From positions 1 to 64,000 of IMG/VR virus record IMGVR_UViG_3300025073_000036: 64,000 nucleotides of DNA; one strand, 5' to 3'. The stretch comes from a virus. The notes beneath the pieces are model-generated. The model saw nothing but the letters and a program-made list of their open reading frames with translations. It ran no database searches and was not told the origin of the DNA. Of the stretch, positions 48,718 through 55,940 are shown in pieces. How positions within the stretch are numbered: the stretch's first letter is position 1; each line of letters opens with the position of its first letter. Made by a program: the position numbers and the translations under genes.

Positions 48718-50123
48718 GCCGCACCGACCTTCCCGGCCGACCCCTGCTCGGCCGCCCAGTTGCGGATGTTGCCACGGATCGCTTCCTCGTCCGGGGCGAG
48801 GTCGGGGCGGGCGCTGAACACGGCGGAGAGCACACCCTCGAAACCGAGCTCGGTCTGCACGTCCTCGACGCGCGCCCGGTCGGCCCGGGCCACCTTGCAG
48901 CCGTTGGTGATCGTCACCCCGCAGGCCTTGAGCTCGCGCACGAGCCCGGCCACGACCTCGTTCTCGGCCTCGGTGATGCCGTCCCGGTCGGGCGAGACCA
49001 CGCGGTAGACCCAGGCCTGGTCGCCCCGCTCCGCCTCGGCCTTGAGCTCGGTCAGGTGGTCGTGCACCTCGTCCGGGTGCAGGGTGACAAAGCGGCGGGC
49101 GCCCGGGTTGGCGTGGAACTGGCAGGCCCACCGTTCGCGCACCGGCCCGCCATCGTCGGCCACGAACTCGCGCGCGAAGGTGCTCACGCCCTTCGGCTGG
49201 CCCTCTTCGCCGAAGTCCATGCGGTCGGGGCTGCCGATGTAGCCGTGGGTGAAGAGCATGCCCCGCCCGTCGTCGGTCTCCGCGTCCTCGACCACGGGCG
49301 AGGCCACGGCCTGCCGCTTGTGCAGGTGGCCCCACACGGCCAAGTCGAAGGCGGGGAAGGTGTCGGTCGAGATCGGAGAGTCGGCGAGCGGCACGGTCTG
49401 GTAATCGTTGTATGCCGCGCTGGCGAGCGTGCCGTGCCCGAAGAGGATGCAGGGCGCCCCGGGCGCGACCTCGCGACAGAGCGGCACGAGCTGCGCGTGC
49501 GCGCCCAGGACGGCGTTGAAGCCGCCGGCCAGCACCGCCGACGTAACAACCACGCTGCCGCTCACCTCCGCCGCCGCCGCCCGGGCCGGGTAGGGCACGG
49601 GGAAGATCCAGGCCTCGACCTCGAGCCCGGCCATCCCGGCCGGGTCGGTGAAGGCCACGGCGGCCAGCCGCCCGTTGACGCCGTCACGCACGAGGGCCTG
49701 GGGCGCGAAGGTGTCGAGCACGACGACCTCGGCCGGCCGGAGGTGTTTCAGCGGCTCGAGCGCGTGCGTCCCGCTCCCGTTCGGGCGGTCGTGATTGCCG
49801 AGCAGGACGAGCACGAGAACGCCCGCGTCGGCCCACGACGCGAACGACTCCTGCACGACGGCCTCGGCGGCCGGCAGCGGGCGCGGATCGGGGTAGACAT
49901 CGCCGGCCACGAGCACGAGGTCGCAGCGGTTGGTGCGGGCGGTCTGGCCGATCCACGCGAGCGTCTGGCGGGCCTGGGCCAGGACGAGCGGCCGGCGGGT
50001 GGCCCGGTCGACCGGCTGGAGGCCGGCGAGGTTCTGTGTGGCGCTGACGTGCAGGTCGGCGCAGGCGAGGATGCGCAGCTCGCGCGCGGCCTCGTCAAAG
50101 TCGGTGTCAATGGTCTCGTTCAT
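48714..50123 (-). CDS. sbcD: SbcD/Mre11-like nuclease subunit (phage gp47-like)
   Basis: This 469-residue metallophosphoesterase nuclease contains all five Mre11 motifs: ACADLH (D23, H25), VAGDVYPDP (D75), LGNHDR (N110, H111), FGHGTL (H230) and WGHLHK (265-268). It would bind two Mn ions and process DNA ends with the SbcC ATPase. The start at ATG 50123 was chosen because GACAAGGGGAACACC lies directly before it. It lies 3 kb upstream of SbcC, with several small zinc proteins between them, an unusual separation. The C-terminal domain (about 340-430) joins the SbcC coiled coil. Confidence 0.85.
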   Translation of the reverse strand: MNETIDTDFDEAARELRILACADLHVSATQNLAGLQPVDRATRRPLVLAQARQTLAWIGQTARTNRCDLVLVAGDVYPDPRPLPAAEAVVQESFASWADAGVLVLVLLGNHDRPNGSGTHALEPLKHLRPAEVVVLDTFAPQALVRDGVNGRLAAVAFTDPAGMAGLEVEAWIFPVPYPARAAAAEVSGSVVVTSAVLAGGFNAVLGAHAQLVPLCREVAPGAPCILFGHGTLASAAYNDYQTVPLADSPISTDTFPAFDLAVWGHLHKRQAVASPVVEDAETDDGRGMLFTHGYIGSPDRMDFGEEGQPKGVSTFAREFVADDGGPVRERWACQFHANPGARRFVTLHPDEVHDHLTELKAEAERGDQAWVYRVVSPDRDGITEAENEVVAGLVRELKACGVTITNGCKVARADRARVEDVQTELGFEGVLSAVFSARPDLAPDEEAIRGNIRNWAAEQGSAGKVGAA

Positions 50124-50244
50124 GGTGTTCCCCTTGTCGAAGTTGGTGCCGGTCTCTCCCCGGCAGTCACGCATGGTTGAGCGGCCGCGTTCCCTGGATC
50201 GCCCTCGGCCTCGCGGCGTCACCGGGCGATGCGTGTCCCGTCGC

Positions 50245-51429
50245 CTACCAGGGGATCGGGTCGTCTTCCACGTCGTCGAGCTTTGACCACAAGCGGCACT
50301 GATGCAGGGGCGAGAGCGCGCGGATCGCCTGCTCGCTCATCGTGCCCGGACCGGGGCCGACCTTGCCCTTGCTGCGAGCGTACTTCACGAGCTCGTCGAC
50401 GCTTGCGCGCGGTGTCGGCTCGCCCGGCGGTGGCCCAGCGGCCCCCGGGTTGCCCGCGTCGTCGTCGGCCCATCCGTCGGCCGGGCCGTCGGCGGGGCCG
50501 AGCCCGTGCTCGTCGTCGTCGTCGATGTGCGTGACCGCCGTGACCGGCACCTCGGCGCCTCGCATGTCCGGTAGCAGGCCCCCGGTCATCATCGACCCGA
50601 TGGCCCGGAAGAGCGCGTCGCCCATGCCCAGCGCCTTGCTGGCGGTCATCAGGGCCACGGCCCGGTTCGTCTCCGGATCGCCGAAGTCACCCGTCCACAC
50701 CAGCCGCCCGGCCACGAACGGCTTGGCCAGCTCTTCGGCGGTGTACTCGTGCCGCAGGCCGAGCACCCGACGGATCAGGCGCGACCACGCTTTCGTCTCG
50801 CAGTGCTCGGCGATGAAGGCGCGCGTGCGGCGGAGCTGTTTCGCGCCCGCTTCGGCCGAGCTGGCGCTCGCCAGCAGCTCGAGCGTGGCGGGCGAGTCGT
50901 CGTTGAGGTCGAGCGAGCGCGTGGCCGCGTAGAGGTGGTCGGCGCCGTCCATGCCGCGCAGCTTCCCGACCGCGCGGCAGCGCACGTACAGCGGATCGTC
51001 GCCCCGGTCGATGCGGGTGCACAGCTCCGGCACGCAAGAGAGCCCGGCCGCGTTGCCGATCCGGTCGAGCAGCGGGCGGAGCATGGAGAACATCGTAGGG
51101 CCGTCGCGCTTCGTGGCCTGGGTGTTCCGGTAGATCTCGCCCGACGTGGGCAGCACGGCCGACATGGCCAGCCGGTAGCCGGCTGGCACGGCGTCCACGG
51201 CCGTGACGGGCAGGATGAGGTTGGTGTGCTCCTGCAGCCACGCCATCGCCTCGCGCAGGCGGGCCGGATCGCCGTGGGCGAGCCGCTGGCCCACCTCGGT
51301 CATCAGCGACGGATCGGTGCGGATGATCTCGGCACGCTGCTGCCCGCCTTCGGGCGGGACGAAGTCGCCGTTGGCCGGTTTCTGCCACGGCCGCCGCTGG
51401 CCCTGCTGGCCCTGCCTCGGTGGTGTCAC
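50245..51429 (-). CDS. Putative single-strand annealing protein (RecT/Rad52-like)
   Basis: This 394-residue protein has features seen in phage annealing proteins: a core with beta strands around AGYRLAMSAVLPTSGEIY, then IAEHCETKAWSRLIRRVLGL, where the ETKA..R..R...GL pattern resembles the conserved helix of this group, and YTAEELAKPFVAGRLV. The C-terminus is acidic and Pro/Gly-rich, which fits an SSB-like partner-binding tail. GACAAGGGGAACAAC precedes the GTG 51429. Neighbouring SbcCD supports a recombination role. The fold is not proven by these motifs; a replication or DNA-binding function remains possible. Confidence 0.45.
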   Translation of the reverse strand: MTPPRQGQQGQRRPWQKPANGDFVPPEGGQQRAEIIRTDPSLMTEVGQRLAHGDPARLREAMAWLQEHTNLILPVTAVDAVPAGYRLAMSAVLPTSGEIYRNTQATKRDGPTMFSMLRPLLDRIGNAAGLSCVPELCTRIDRGDDPLYVRCRAVGKLRGMDGADHLYAATRSLDLNDDSPATLELLASASSAEAGAKQLRRTRAFIAEHCETKAWSRLIRRVLGLRHEYTAEELAKPFVAGRLVWTGDFGDPETNRAVALMTASKALGMGDALFRAIGSMMTGGLLPDMRGAEVPVTAVTHIDDDDEHGLGPADGPADGWADDDAGNPGAAGPPPGEPTPRASVDELVKYARSKGKVGPGPGTMSEQAIRALSPLHQCRLWSKLDDVEDDPIPW

Positions 51430-51480
51430 GTTGTTCCCCTTGTCCTGATGGCCCCCGGGGTGCCGACGGGGGCGTGCTGG

Positions 51481-51729
51481 TCAACTGGCGGCCGACTCCT
51501 GCGCCGGCCGCCGCTTCACCGGGTAGCCCCCGCTGTAGCCCGGCAGATCGTTCAGACTCACGCGCTCGTGGCCGTCCTTGTCGAGGCAGGCCTCGACGAT
51601 GCGAGCGGCCAGGGGCGGGGACGGCATGAGCGTGCCGCAGCAGATGCGGTCGATGTTGCTCTTGGAGCACCCGACCCGCTCGGCGAATGCGCGCCGTTCT
51701 CCGCGCCGCAGGAAATCCTCAAGTCGCAT
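51481..51729 (-). CDS. Cro/YdaS-like DNA-binding regulator
   Basis: This 82-residue protein (start ATG 51729; ATG 51738 is the alternative) begins MRLEDFLRRGERRAFAERVGCSKSNIDRICCGTLMPSPPLAARIVEA. The segment GERRAFAERVGCSKSNIDRICCG is a helix-turn-helix of the Cro/YdaS type, in which S-K-S-N-I-D-R forms the recognition helix. The GGGA ribosome site is eight bases before 51729. It sits beside a divergent pair of promoters carrying two operators, as expected of a repressor that controls its own synthesis. The C-terminal 30 residues are likely for dimerisation. Confidence 0.7.
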   Translation of the reverse strand: MRLEDFLRRGERRAFAERVGCSKSNIDRICCGTLMPSPPLAARIVEACLDKDGHERVSLNDLPGYSGGYPVKRRPAQESAAS

Positions 51730-51758
51730 TGGCGACATCCCGTACAAGTCAAGGCCCA

Positions 51759-51787
51759 ACAATAGGCGCCACACGCCAACAAGGCAA
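51759..51787 (-). promoter_or_regulatory. Leftward early promoter of the regulator gene with operator in spacer
   Basis: On the minus strand TTGCCT (51782-51787) and TATTGT (51759-51764) are exactly 17 bp apart, a good sigma70 promoter. The spacer contains the operator TTGGCGTGTGGCGCC. The layout is the same, base for base in many positions, as that of the promoter at 35506-35534. Transcription would start near 51752, about 23 bases before ATG 51729. Confidence 0.7.
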
Positions 51788-51795
51788 GATGAAAA

Positions 51796-51842
51796 TTAGC
51801 GTGTGAGGCGTATTGACAGCCCGGCGACCCTGAACGTAGCGT
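51796..51842 (+). promoter_or_regulatory. Rightward replication promoter with adjacent operator
   Basis: The operator TTAGCGTGTGAGGCGTA (51796-51812) directly abuts -35 TTGACA (51813-51818), and -10 TAGCGT (51837-51842) is 18 bp downstream. The start of the replication operon is near 51849, 22 bases before GTG 51871. A repressor bound to the operator could block RNA polymerase. The promoter core TTGACA-N18-TAGCGTCG also occurs at 4548-4579. Confidence 0.65.
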
Positions 51843-51870
51843 CGCCGTAACGTATCGACGGGGGACGTTG

Positions 51871-52845
51871 GTGCACGGTCGCTGGGCGGCTACGCCGCTG
51901 CTCTTCTCCACATTGCGAATCGAGGCCTATCCCGACGGCACGCCGTTCAAGGGCCTGCACAAGATCGTCTTGGCGGTGCTGCTCGAGCGGTGTGACGCCG
52001 CAGACGGCAAGGACGGCCGTGGGCGGGTGCGCAACCGCGCCCTGGCCGAGGCCTCGACCGCCGCCGCCCTGGCCGAGGCGCACGCCCGTGGCGGCTCGCT
52101 CGTGAGCGTTGTCGAGCTGGCCCGGCAGGCCGTCGTGGCCGAGAAGGTGGCGCGCGAAGCGGTGCAAGCCTTCAAGGGCGCCGGGTGGGTTCAGGCGTTC
52201 GGACGGCCCGGGCGCCGTGACCTGCTCGTGGTGAACGACTCCGCCCTGCTGGCCGCCGATCCGCGTCTAGGGGTGGCAGATTTGCCAGGGGTGGCAGATT
52301 TGCCAGGGGTGGCAAAAGAGGAAGGCCCGGCAGATCTGCCACCACACCCCTTGCAGATCTGCCACCCCACCCCTGCCGTATTTGCCACCCCCCTCAACGA
52401 TCATGACGCGCGCGCGGCTGTCCCTACCCGGCCCTATCCGACCCTAAACGCACCCCCAGTGGCCCCCGGGCCTGATGAGGCGGAGGTCGCCAGGAAGGCG
52501 GCCGCCTTCCGGCGCTTGTCGGCCGCCTGGGGGGACGGATTCGGGCGGGCTCGACGTGGCCGGGGCGTGATGGAAGTGAACGGTGCCGAGACGGAGACGT
52601 TGCGGCGCCTTGTTGATGCGTATGCCGAGGCGGAAGTTGCGGAGGCGATTCGCCGGGAGATTCTTCGGGCTGCGAATGATCCGCGCGGCCCGCGTCTGGA
52701 CTGGGTCGAGGACGCCTTGCGGGGCGCCCGGCCGAACACCAACCCGCCCGGAGCGGCCAGGCCACCAGCCAGGACCCGCGCGGGCGCCGTTCCCGGGGCG
52801 TCGAAATGGGCGCGTCCGGATGCACGAGGGGAGAAGCCAGGATGA
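51871..52845 (+). CDS. Replication initiator (lambda O/DnaD-like) containing internal iterons
   Basis: This 324-residue protein is the first gene of the rightward replication operon. Residues 1-130 form an HTH/winged-helix domain (FKGLHKIVLAVLLERCDAADGKDGRGRVRNRALAEAS, VVAEKVAREAVQAFKGAGWVQAF) as in initiators that bind the origin. A short linker follows (residues 132-178) that is encoded by five to six iteron-like repeats. The C-terminal part (AEVARKAAAFRRLSAAWG..., DAYAEAEVAEAIRREIL) is a DnaB/DnaC-interaction-type helical region. GTG 51871 was chosen for its GGGGGA ribosome site. It is followed by a DnaC-like loader, as in lambda O and P. Confidence 0.65.
   Translation: MHGRWAATPLLFSTLRIEAYPDGTPFKGLHKIVLAVLLERCDAADGKDGRGRVRNRALAEASTAAALAEAHARGGSLVSVVELARQAVVAEKVAREAVQAFKGAGWVQAFGRPGRRDLLVVNDSALLAADPRLGVADLPGVADLPGVAKEEGPADLPPHPLQICHPTPAVFATPLNDHDARAAVPTRPYPTLNAPPVAPGPDEAEVARKAAAFRRLSAAWGDGFGRARRGRGVMEVNGAETETLRRLVDAYAEAEVAEAIRREILRAANDPRGPRLDWVEDALRGARPNTNPPGAARPPARTRAGAVPGASKWARPDARGEKPG
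52270..52393. repeat. Iteron cluster inside the initiator gene, candidate replication origin
   Basis: Two exact tandem 18-bp units GGGGTGGCAGATTTGCCA (52270-52287 and 52288-52305) and a partial GGGGTGGCA (52306-52314) are followed by palindromic copies GGCAGATCTGCCA (from 52329), GCAGATCTGCCACCCC (from 52353) and TGCCGTATTTGCCACCCC (from 52374). The core TGGCA-N4-TGCCA occurs five times plus one half. Iterons in an initiator gene mark the origin in lambda and related phages. Confidence 0.65.
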
Positions 52846-53735
52846 GCGACGAGACGACGCGGGCACCGTCGGCGCCGAAGGCGGAACCGGAGATGCGCTA
52901 CGCGCGAACCGACGGTTTTGTGACCGCCACGGTCAGCCCGTGTGGCCACTGCCACAAGGGGTCGATCTTCATCGAGGACGAACACGGCAATACGACGGTG
53001 AGGAATTGCCCGAAGTGCGGCCCGCTCCTGATGCAGGCCGCCGCGCTCAACATGGCGCGCCTGCCGGTCGATCCGCCCGGGGCCAACCTGTCGGCCTTCC
53101 AGCTCGACCGCCCGGGTGATCCGCCGAAGATCGGCGGTGGCAACGGCGTGATCCTCGTGCACACCGAGGACGGGAGCATGCCGCACCCGGCGCACTACCG
53201 CGCGGCCGCCCTCGAGGCGGCGGTGGCGTTCTGCAACGCGGCCATCGCTCGCGCGGCCGCCCCGGACGATGGGGGCGGCCTGCTGCTGGCTGGCCCGCCC
53301 GGGACCGGAAAATCGCACCTGTTGCACGGCATCCTGCGTCGGCTGGCCATGCGGGCACCGAAGATCCGGACCCGCTACGCCAGCGCCGGGCAGGTGATGG
53401 CCGACTGCCGGCGCTCTCTCCAGGCGCAGAAGGAAACGCAGAAGCTCGTCGACGACCTCGTGCTCGTCCCGCTGCTGGCCCTCGACGAGCTCGGCAAGGG
53501 CCGCGCGACCGACTGGGAGGTCAGCATCGCCGACGAGATCGTGACGCGCCGCTACGAGGCCGGGAGGGCCACCATCTACGCCACGAACTACTCGCTCGAG
53601 CGCGATCCGCCGGTGGACGATCTCGACGCGCTGGCCAACCGCATCGGGGAGCGCGCGTTCTCTCGCGTGACGCACCGCAACCGCGTGCTCGTGTTGGTCG
53701 GCAGCGACCAGCGATTCGAGGGGAGGGCCGTCTGA
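52842..53735 (+). CDS. DnaC-like helicase loader with zinc ribbon
   Basis: This 297-residue AAA+ ATPase starts at ATG 52842, overlapping the initiator stop, after GGGGAGAAG. Two Cys pairs (CGHC at 34 and CPKC at 56) form a zinc ribbon. Walker A GPPGTGKS is at 151-158, Walker B LLALDELG at 211-218, sensor-1 ATNY at 247-250 and the arginine-finger region RIGERAFSRV at 267-276. It would deliver the host DnaB helicase to the origin. The preceding initiator and iterons give the lambda O-P layout. Confidence 0.85.
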   Translation: MSDETTRAPSAPKAEPEMRYARTDGFVTATVSPCGHCHKGSIFIEDEHGNTTVRNCPKCGPLLMQAAALNMARLPVDPPGANLSAFQLDRPGDPPKIGGGNGVILVHTEDGSMPHPAHYRAAALEAAVAFCNAAIARAAAPDDGGGLLLAGPPGTGKSHLLHGILRRLAMRAPKIRTRYASAGQVMADCRRSLQAQKETQKLVDDLVLVPLLALDELGKGRATDWEVSIADEIVTRRYEAGRATIYATNYSLERDPPVDDLDALANRIGERAFSRVTHRNRVLVLVGSDQRFEGRAV

Positions 53736-54370
53736 TGGGCCTCAACCGAGAGCAGGCCCGCAAGCTCCTGGGTCGGGACCTGCCCGAACCTGAGCTACCG
53801 CCGCAGCTCGCGGCCGTGTTCGGTCAGAAACCCGGGCAGCCGAAGGCCGTGGCCGTCGTGCACACGGTCGGTCAGGCCGGCCCGGTCGAGCGCGTGCGGC
53901 CCCACTGGGAAAAAGACGGCGAGGCCAAGAAGCCGAAGGCCACGAAACGAAAGCTCGAATGGGCCGAGCAGGTGAACCTCGTGAGCGCCCTGATCGCGGC
54001 CGAGCTGATGTTCTCCGGCTCGCTCAACGGCGTGCCGCTGCCGCCCGGTCAGGCCAAGATGGCGAAGGCGGCGGGCATGGTGCGCGGGGACGCGGACCTC
54101 ACGATCTGGACGCACCCGCCCGCCCACCCGGACGCGCCGGGCATGATGGTCGAGCTAAAGTTGCCGTCGGCGGAGCCCTCGACCGAGCGCGCCGGCCAGT
54201 TCTCCGGCGCCCGCCCGCACCAGAAAGACCGGCTCGGCCAGTTTCAGGCCCTCGGCTGGCACGTCGTCATCGGCTACGGCTGCGCGGACGCGCTGTGCAA
54301 GATCCGCGCAGCCGGCTACGACCTGAGCATGCTGCCCGCGTGCTCGTTCGTGAAGACGGGGCAGCCGTGA
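53735..54370 (+). CDS. VRR-NUC nuclease
   Basis: This 211-residue protein has the VRR-NUC core: RKLEWAEQVNLVSALIAAEL, then MVRGDADLTIW with the metal-binding Asp (about 121), MMVELKLPS with Glu-Leu-Lys (139-142), and DRLGQFQALGWHVVIGYGCADAL with Gln 171 and the conserved G..V. It would cut branched or flap DNA during replication or repair. The N-terminal 70 residues are disordered and basic. It overlaps the loader gene by one base. Confidence 0.8.
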   Translation: MGLNREQARKLLGRDLPEPELPPQLAAVFGQKPGQPKAVAVVHTVGQAGPVERVRPHWEKDGEAKKPKATKRKLEWAEQVNLVSALIAAELMFSGSLNGVPLPPGQAKMAKAAGMVRGDADLTIWTHPPAHPDAPGMMVELKLPSAEPSTERAGQFSGARPHQKDRLGQFQALGWHVVIGYGCADALCKIRAAGYDLSMLPACSFVKTGQP

Positions 54371-54864
54371 CGACGCCCACCGAGCCGCAGCTCGACCTTT
54401 TCGGCGGCCCCGCGCCGCGCTCGGCGCACACGCCCGCGCCGGCCGTGGCAGGGCGGGCCACGAGCGTCCTGAGCGGTCAGCAGATCCTCGACGCGATGCC
54501 GGAGCTGCGCCGCCAGGTGTTCGCCTTCATCCGCGTCCAGGGCGGCAGGGGGGCCACCGACGACGAGATGCAGGCGGCGATGGGTCTCAACCCCTCGACG
54601 CAGCGCCCGCGCCGCATTGAGCTCGAGCGGCAGGGTTTCATCCGCCAGGACCCGGAGGGCCGCACGCGCGAGACCCGCAGCGGCCGTCAGGCCGTGGTGT
54701 GGGTGATGGTGCCGGAGGCCGAGCGGCAGGGCCTCGGGGAGCGCCGCCAGGTCGAGACCGAGGTGCGCGGCGCACTGCATCACTTCATCGCTGCCCTCGA
54801 CCTCGAGCAGTGTCGAGCGGCCATCGGTGTCCTGCGTGCGCGTTTCCCGAGCGTTTCGACCTGA
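54367..54864 (+). CDS. Winged-helix protein with clamp-binding motif
   Basis: This 165-residue protein starts at GTG 54367. Residues 8-12 read QLDLF, the consensus peptide by which proteins bind the bacterial DnaN sliding clamp. Residues 45-110 form a winged helix (RRQVFAFIRVQGGRGATDDEMQAAMGLNPSTQRPRRIELERQGFI). The C-terminus is helical (ETEVRGALHHFIAALDLEQCRAAIGVLRARF). It may load or direct a DNA enzyme, for example the nuclease encoded just upstream, to the clamp. The motif is seen; the partner is inferred. Confidence 0.65.
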   Translation: MTTPTEPQLDLFGGPAPRSAHTPAPAVAGRATSVLSGQQILDAMPELRRQVFAFIRVQGGRGATDDEMQAAMGLNPSTQRPRRIELERQGFIRQDPEGRTRETRSGRQAVVWVMVPEAERQGLGERRQVETEVRGALHHFIAALDLEQCRAAIGVLRARFPSVST

Positions 54865-54889
54865 CAGACCGACAGACAAGTGGAAAAAC

Positions 54890-55627
54890 ATGAAACGGAA
54901 AACGACAGACGAAGAGGCCGGCGGCGTCCCGGTCTACAACGCCACTAACGGCAACAACAACTGGGCGAGCCCGCGCGACTTCCTCACCGCCGCGCTGGCA
55001 GAACTCGACCTGCCGGCCATCGGGCTAGACCTCGCGGCCGAGTGCTCGACGGCCCTGGCCCCGCTCTACTTCGCGCCCGACCACGCCGATCCGCGACGAC
55101 GCAACGCGCTGTTGCCGCGCAGTTCGTGGCATATCCGGCGCGATGAGACGGCGCCCGGAGCGCCGAGCACGCGCTACCTCAATCCGCCCTATGGTCGCCT
55201 GTGCGTGCAGTGTCGAGACAAGGTGTGGAAGGGGAAAAAGAGCGGTCTGCCGAAAGCGAAGTGGTGCGAGAGTCGGAAACACACATCGACGACGGTGTGG
55301 GAGTGGATCGAGCGCGCGGCCAGAGAAGGCACGCGCGGCCTCGACCCGCTGCTGCTGCTCGTCCCGGCCCGCACCGATACCGACTGGTGGCATTCCCACG
55401 TCCACGGCCTCGCGGCCCGCGTGGTGCTGATCAAGGGCCGGCTCACGTTCCTCGACGCGGCGTTGAAGGCGACAGACTGCCCGGCGCCGTTCCCATCGGC
55501 CTTGATCGAATACGTGCCGTGCCCGGCTGCGTCGGCGTGGGTGACGCAGTACGGCACCATGAGAAACGATGGACGGATGATTGACAAGCCGGAGCGGCGC
55601 CTGGTCGTGGCCGGCGAGGTGTATTGA
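54890..55627 (+). CDS. Phage DNA N6-adenine methyltransferase (Dam-like)
   Basis: This 245-residue protein starts at ATG 54890. It has NNNWASPRDFL and LPAIGLDLAAECSTALAPLYF near the start, the catalytic NPPYG at 98-102, and LLLLVPARTDTDWWHSHV late in the protein. These belong to the phage DNA N6-adenine methyltransferase family that methylates adenine in a short motif. It likely protects phage DNA from restriction or marks strands. It overlaps no neighbour and shares the GACAAG-GGAA-type leader. Confidence 0.8.
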   Translation: MKRKTTDEEAGGVPVYNATNGNNNWASPRDFLTAALAELDLPAIGLDLAAECSTALAPLYFAPDHADPRRRNALLPRSSWHIRRDETAPGAPSTRYLNPPYGRLCVQCRDKVWKGKKSGLPKAKWCESRKHTSTTVWEWIERAAREGTRGLDPLLLLVPARTDTDWWHSHVHGLAARVVLIKGRLTFLDAALKATDCPAPFPSALIEYVPCPAASAWVTQYGTMRNDGRMIDKPERRLVVAGEVY

Positions 55628-55628
55628 C

Positions 55629-55940
55629 ATGACATTGAAGCCGTTGTCGCCGCGTCAGGCCCAGGTTTTGCGCGTGATGATCCTGCACCTGCTCGAGTAT
55701 CAGACACACGCGACCAAACGATTCATCGCAGAAGCGTTGAAAACACGCTCGCTCGTCAACGTCCACGAACACTTGACCGCCTTGGAGCGCAAGGGCTACG
55801 TGCGCAGCGAAGAGCGCGTGAAGGGACGCCTGACGTGGCTCATCCTGCGCACGCCGGAGGGCGTGACATTTCACCTCGGCAATCTGGCCGCCGTGGCCCC
55901 CGACTACGTGCCCGCCCGGGCCGCCGAGGCCTCGCCGTGA
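55629..55940 (+). CDS. LexA-type winged-helix protein
   Basis: This 103-residue protein resembles the N-terminal DNA-binding domain of LexA: LSPRQAQVLRVMILHLLEYQTHATKRFIAEALKTRSLVNVHEHLTALERKGYV, with the recognition helix near SLVNVHEHL. There is no protease domain. It may compete with a host regulator or control its own operon. ATG 55629 is two bases after the methyltransferase stop. Confidence 0.6.
   Translation: MTLKPLSPRQAQVLRVMILHLLEYQTHATKRFIAEALKTRSLVNVHEHLTALERKGYVRSEERVKGRLTWLILRTPEGVTFHLGNLAAVAPDYVPARAAEASP

Noticed and set aside
50147-50165. Hairpin TGCCGG/CCGGCA as terminator upstream of SbcD
   Set aside because: There is no T tract on the minus strand; the 6-bp stem may be chance in GC-rich DNA.
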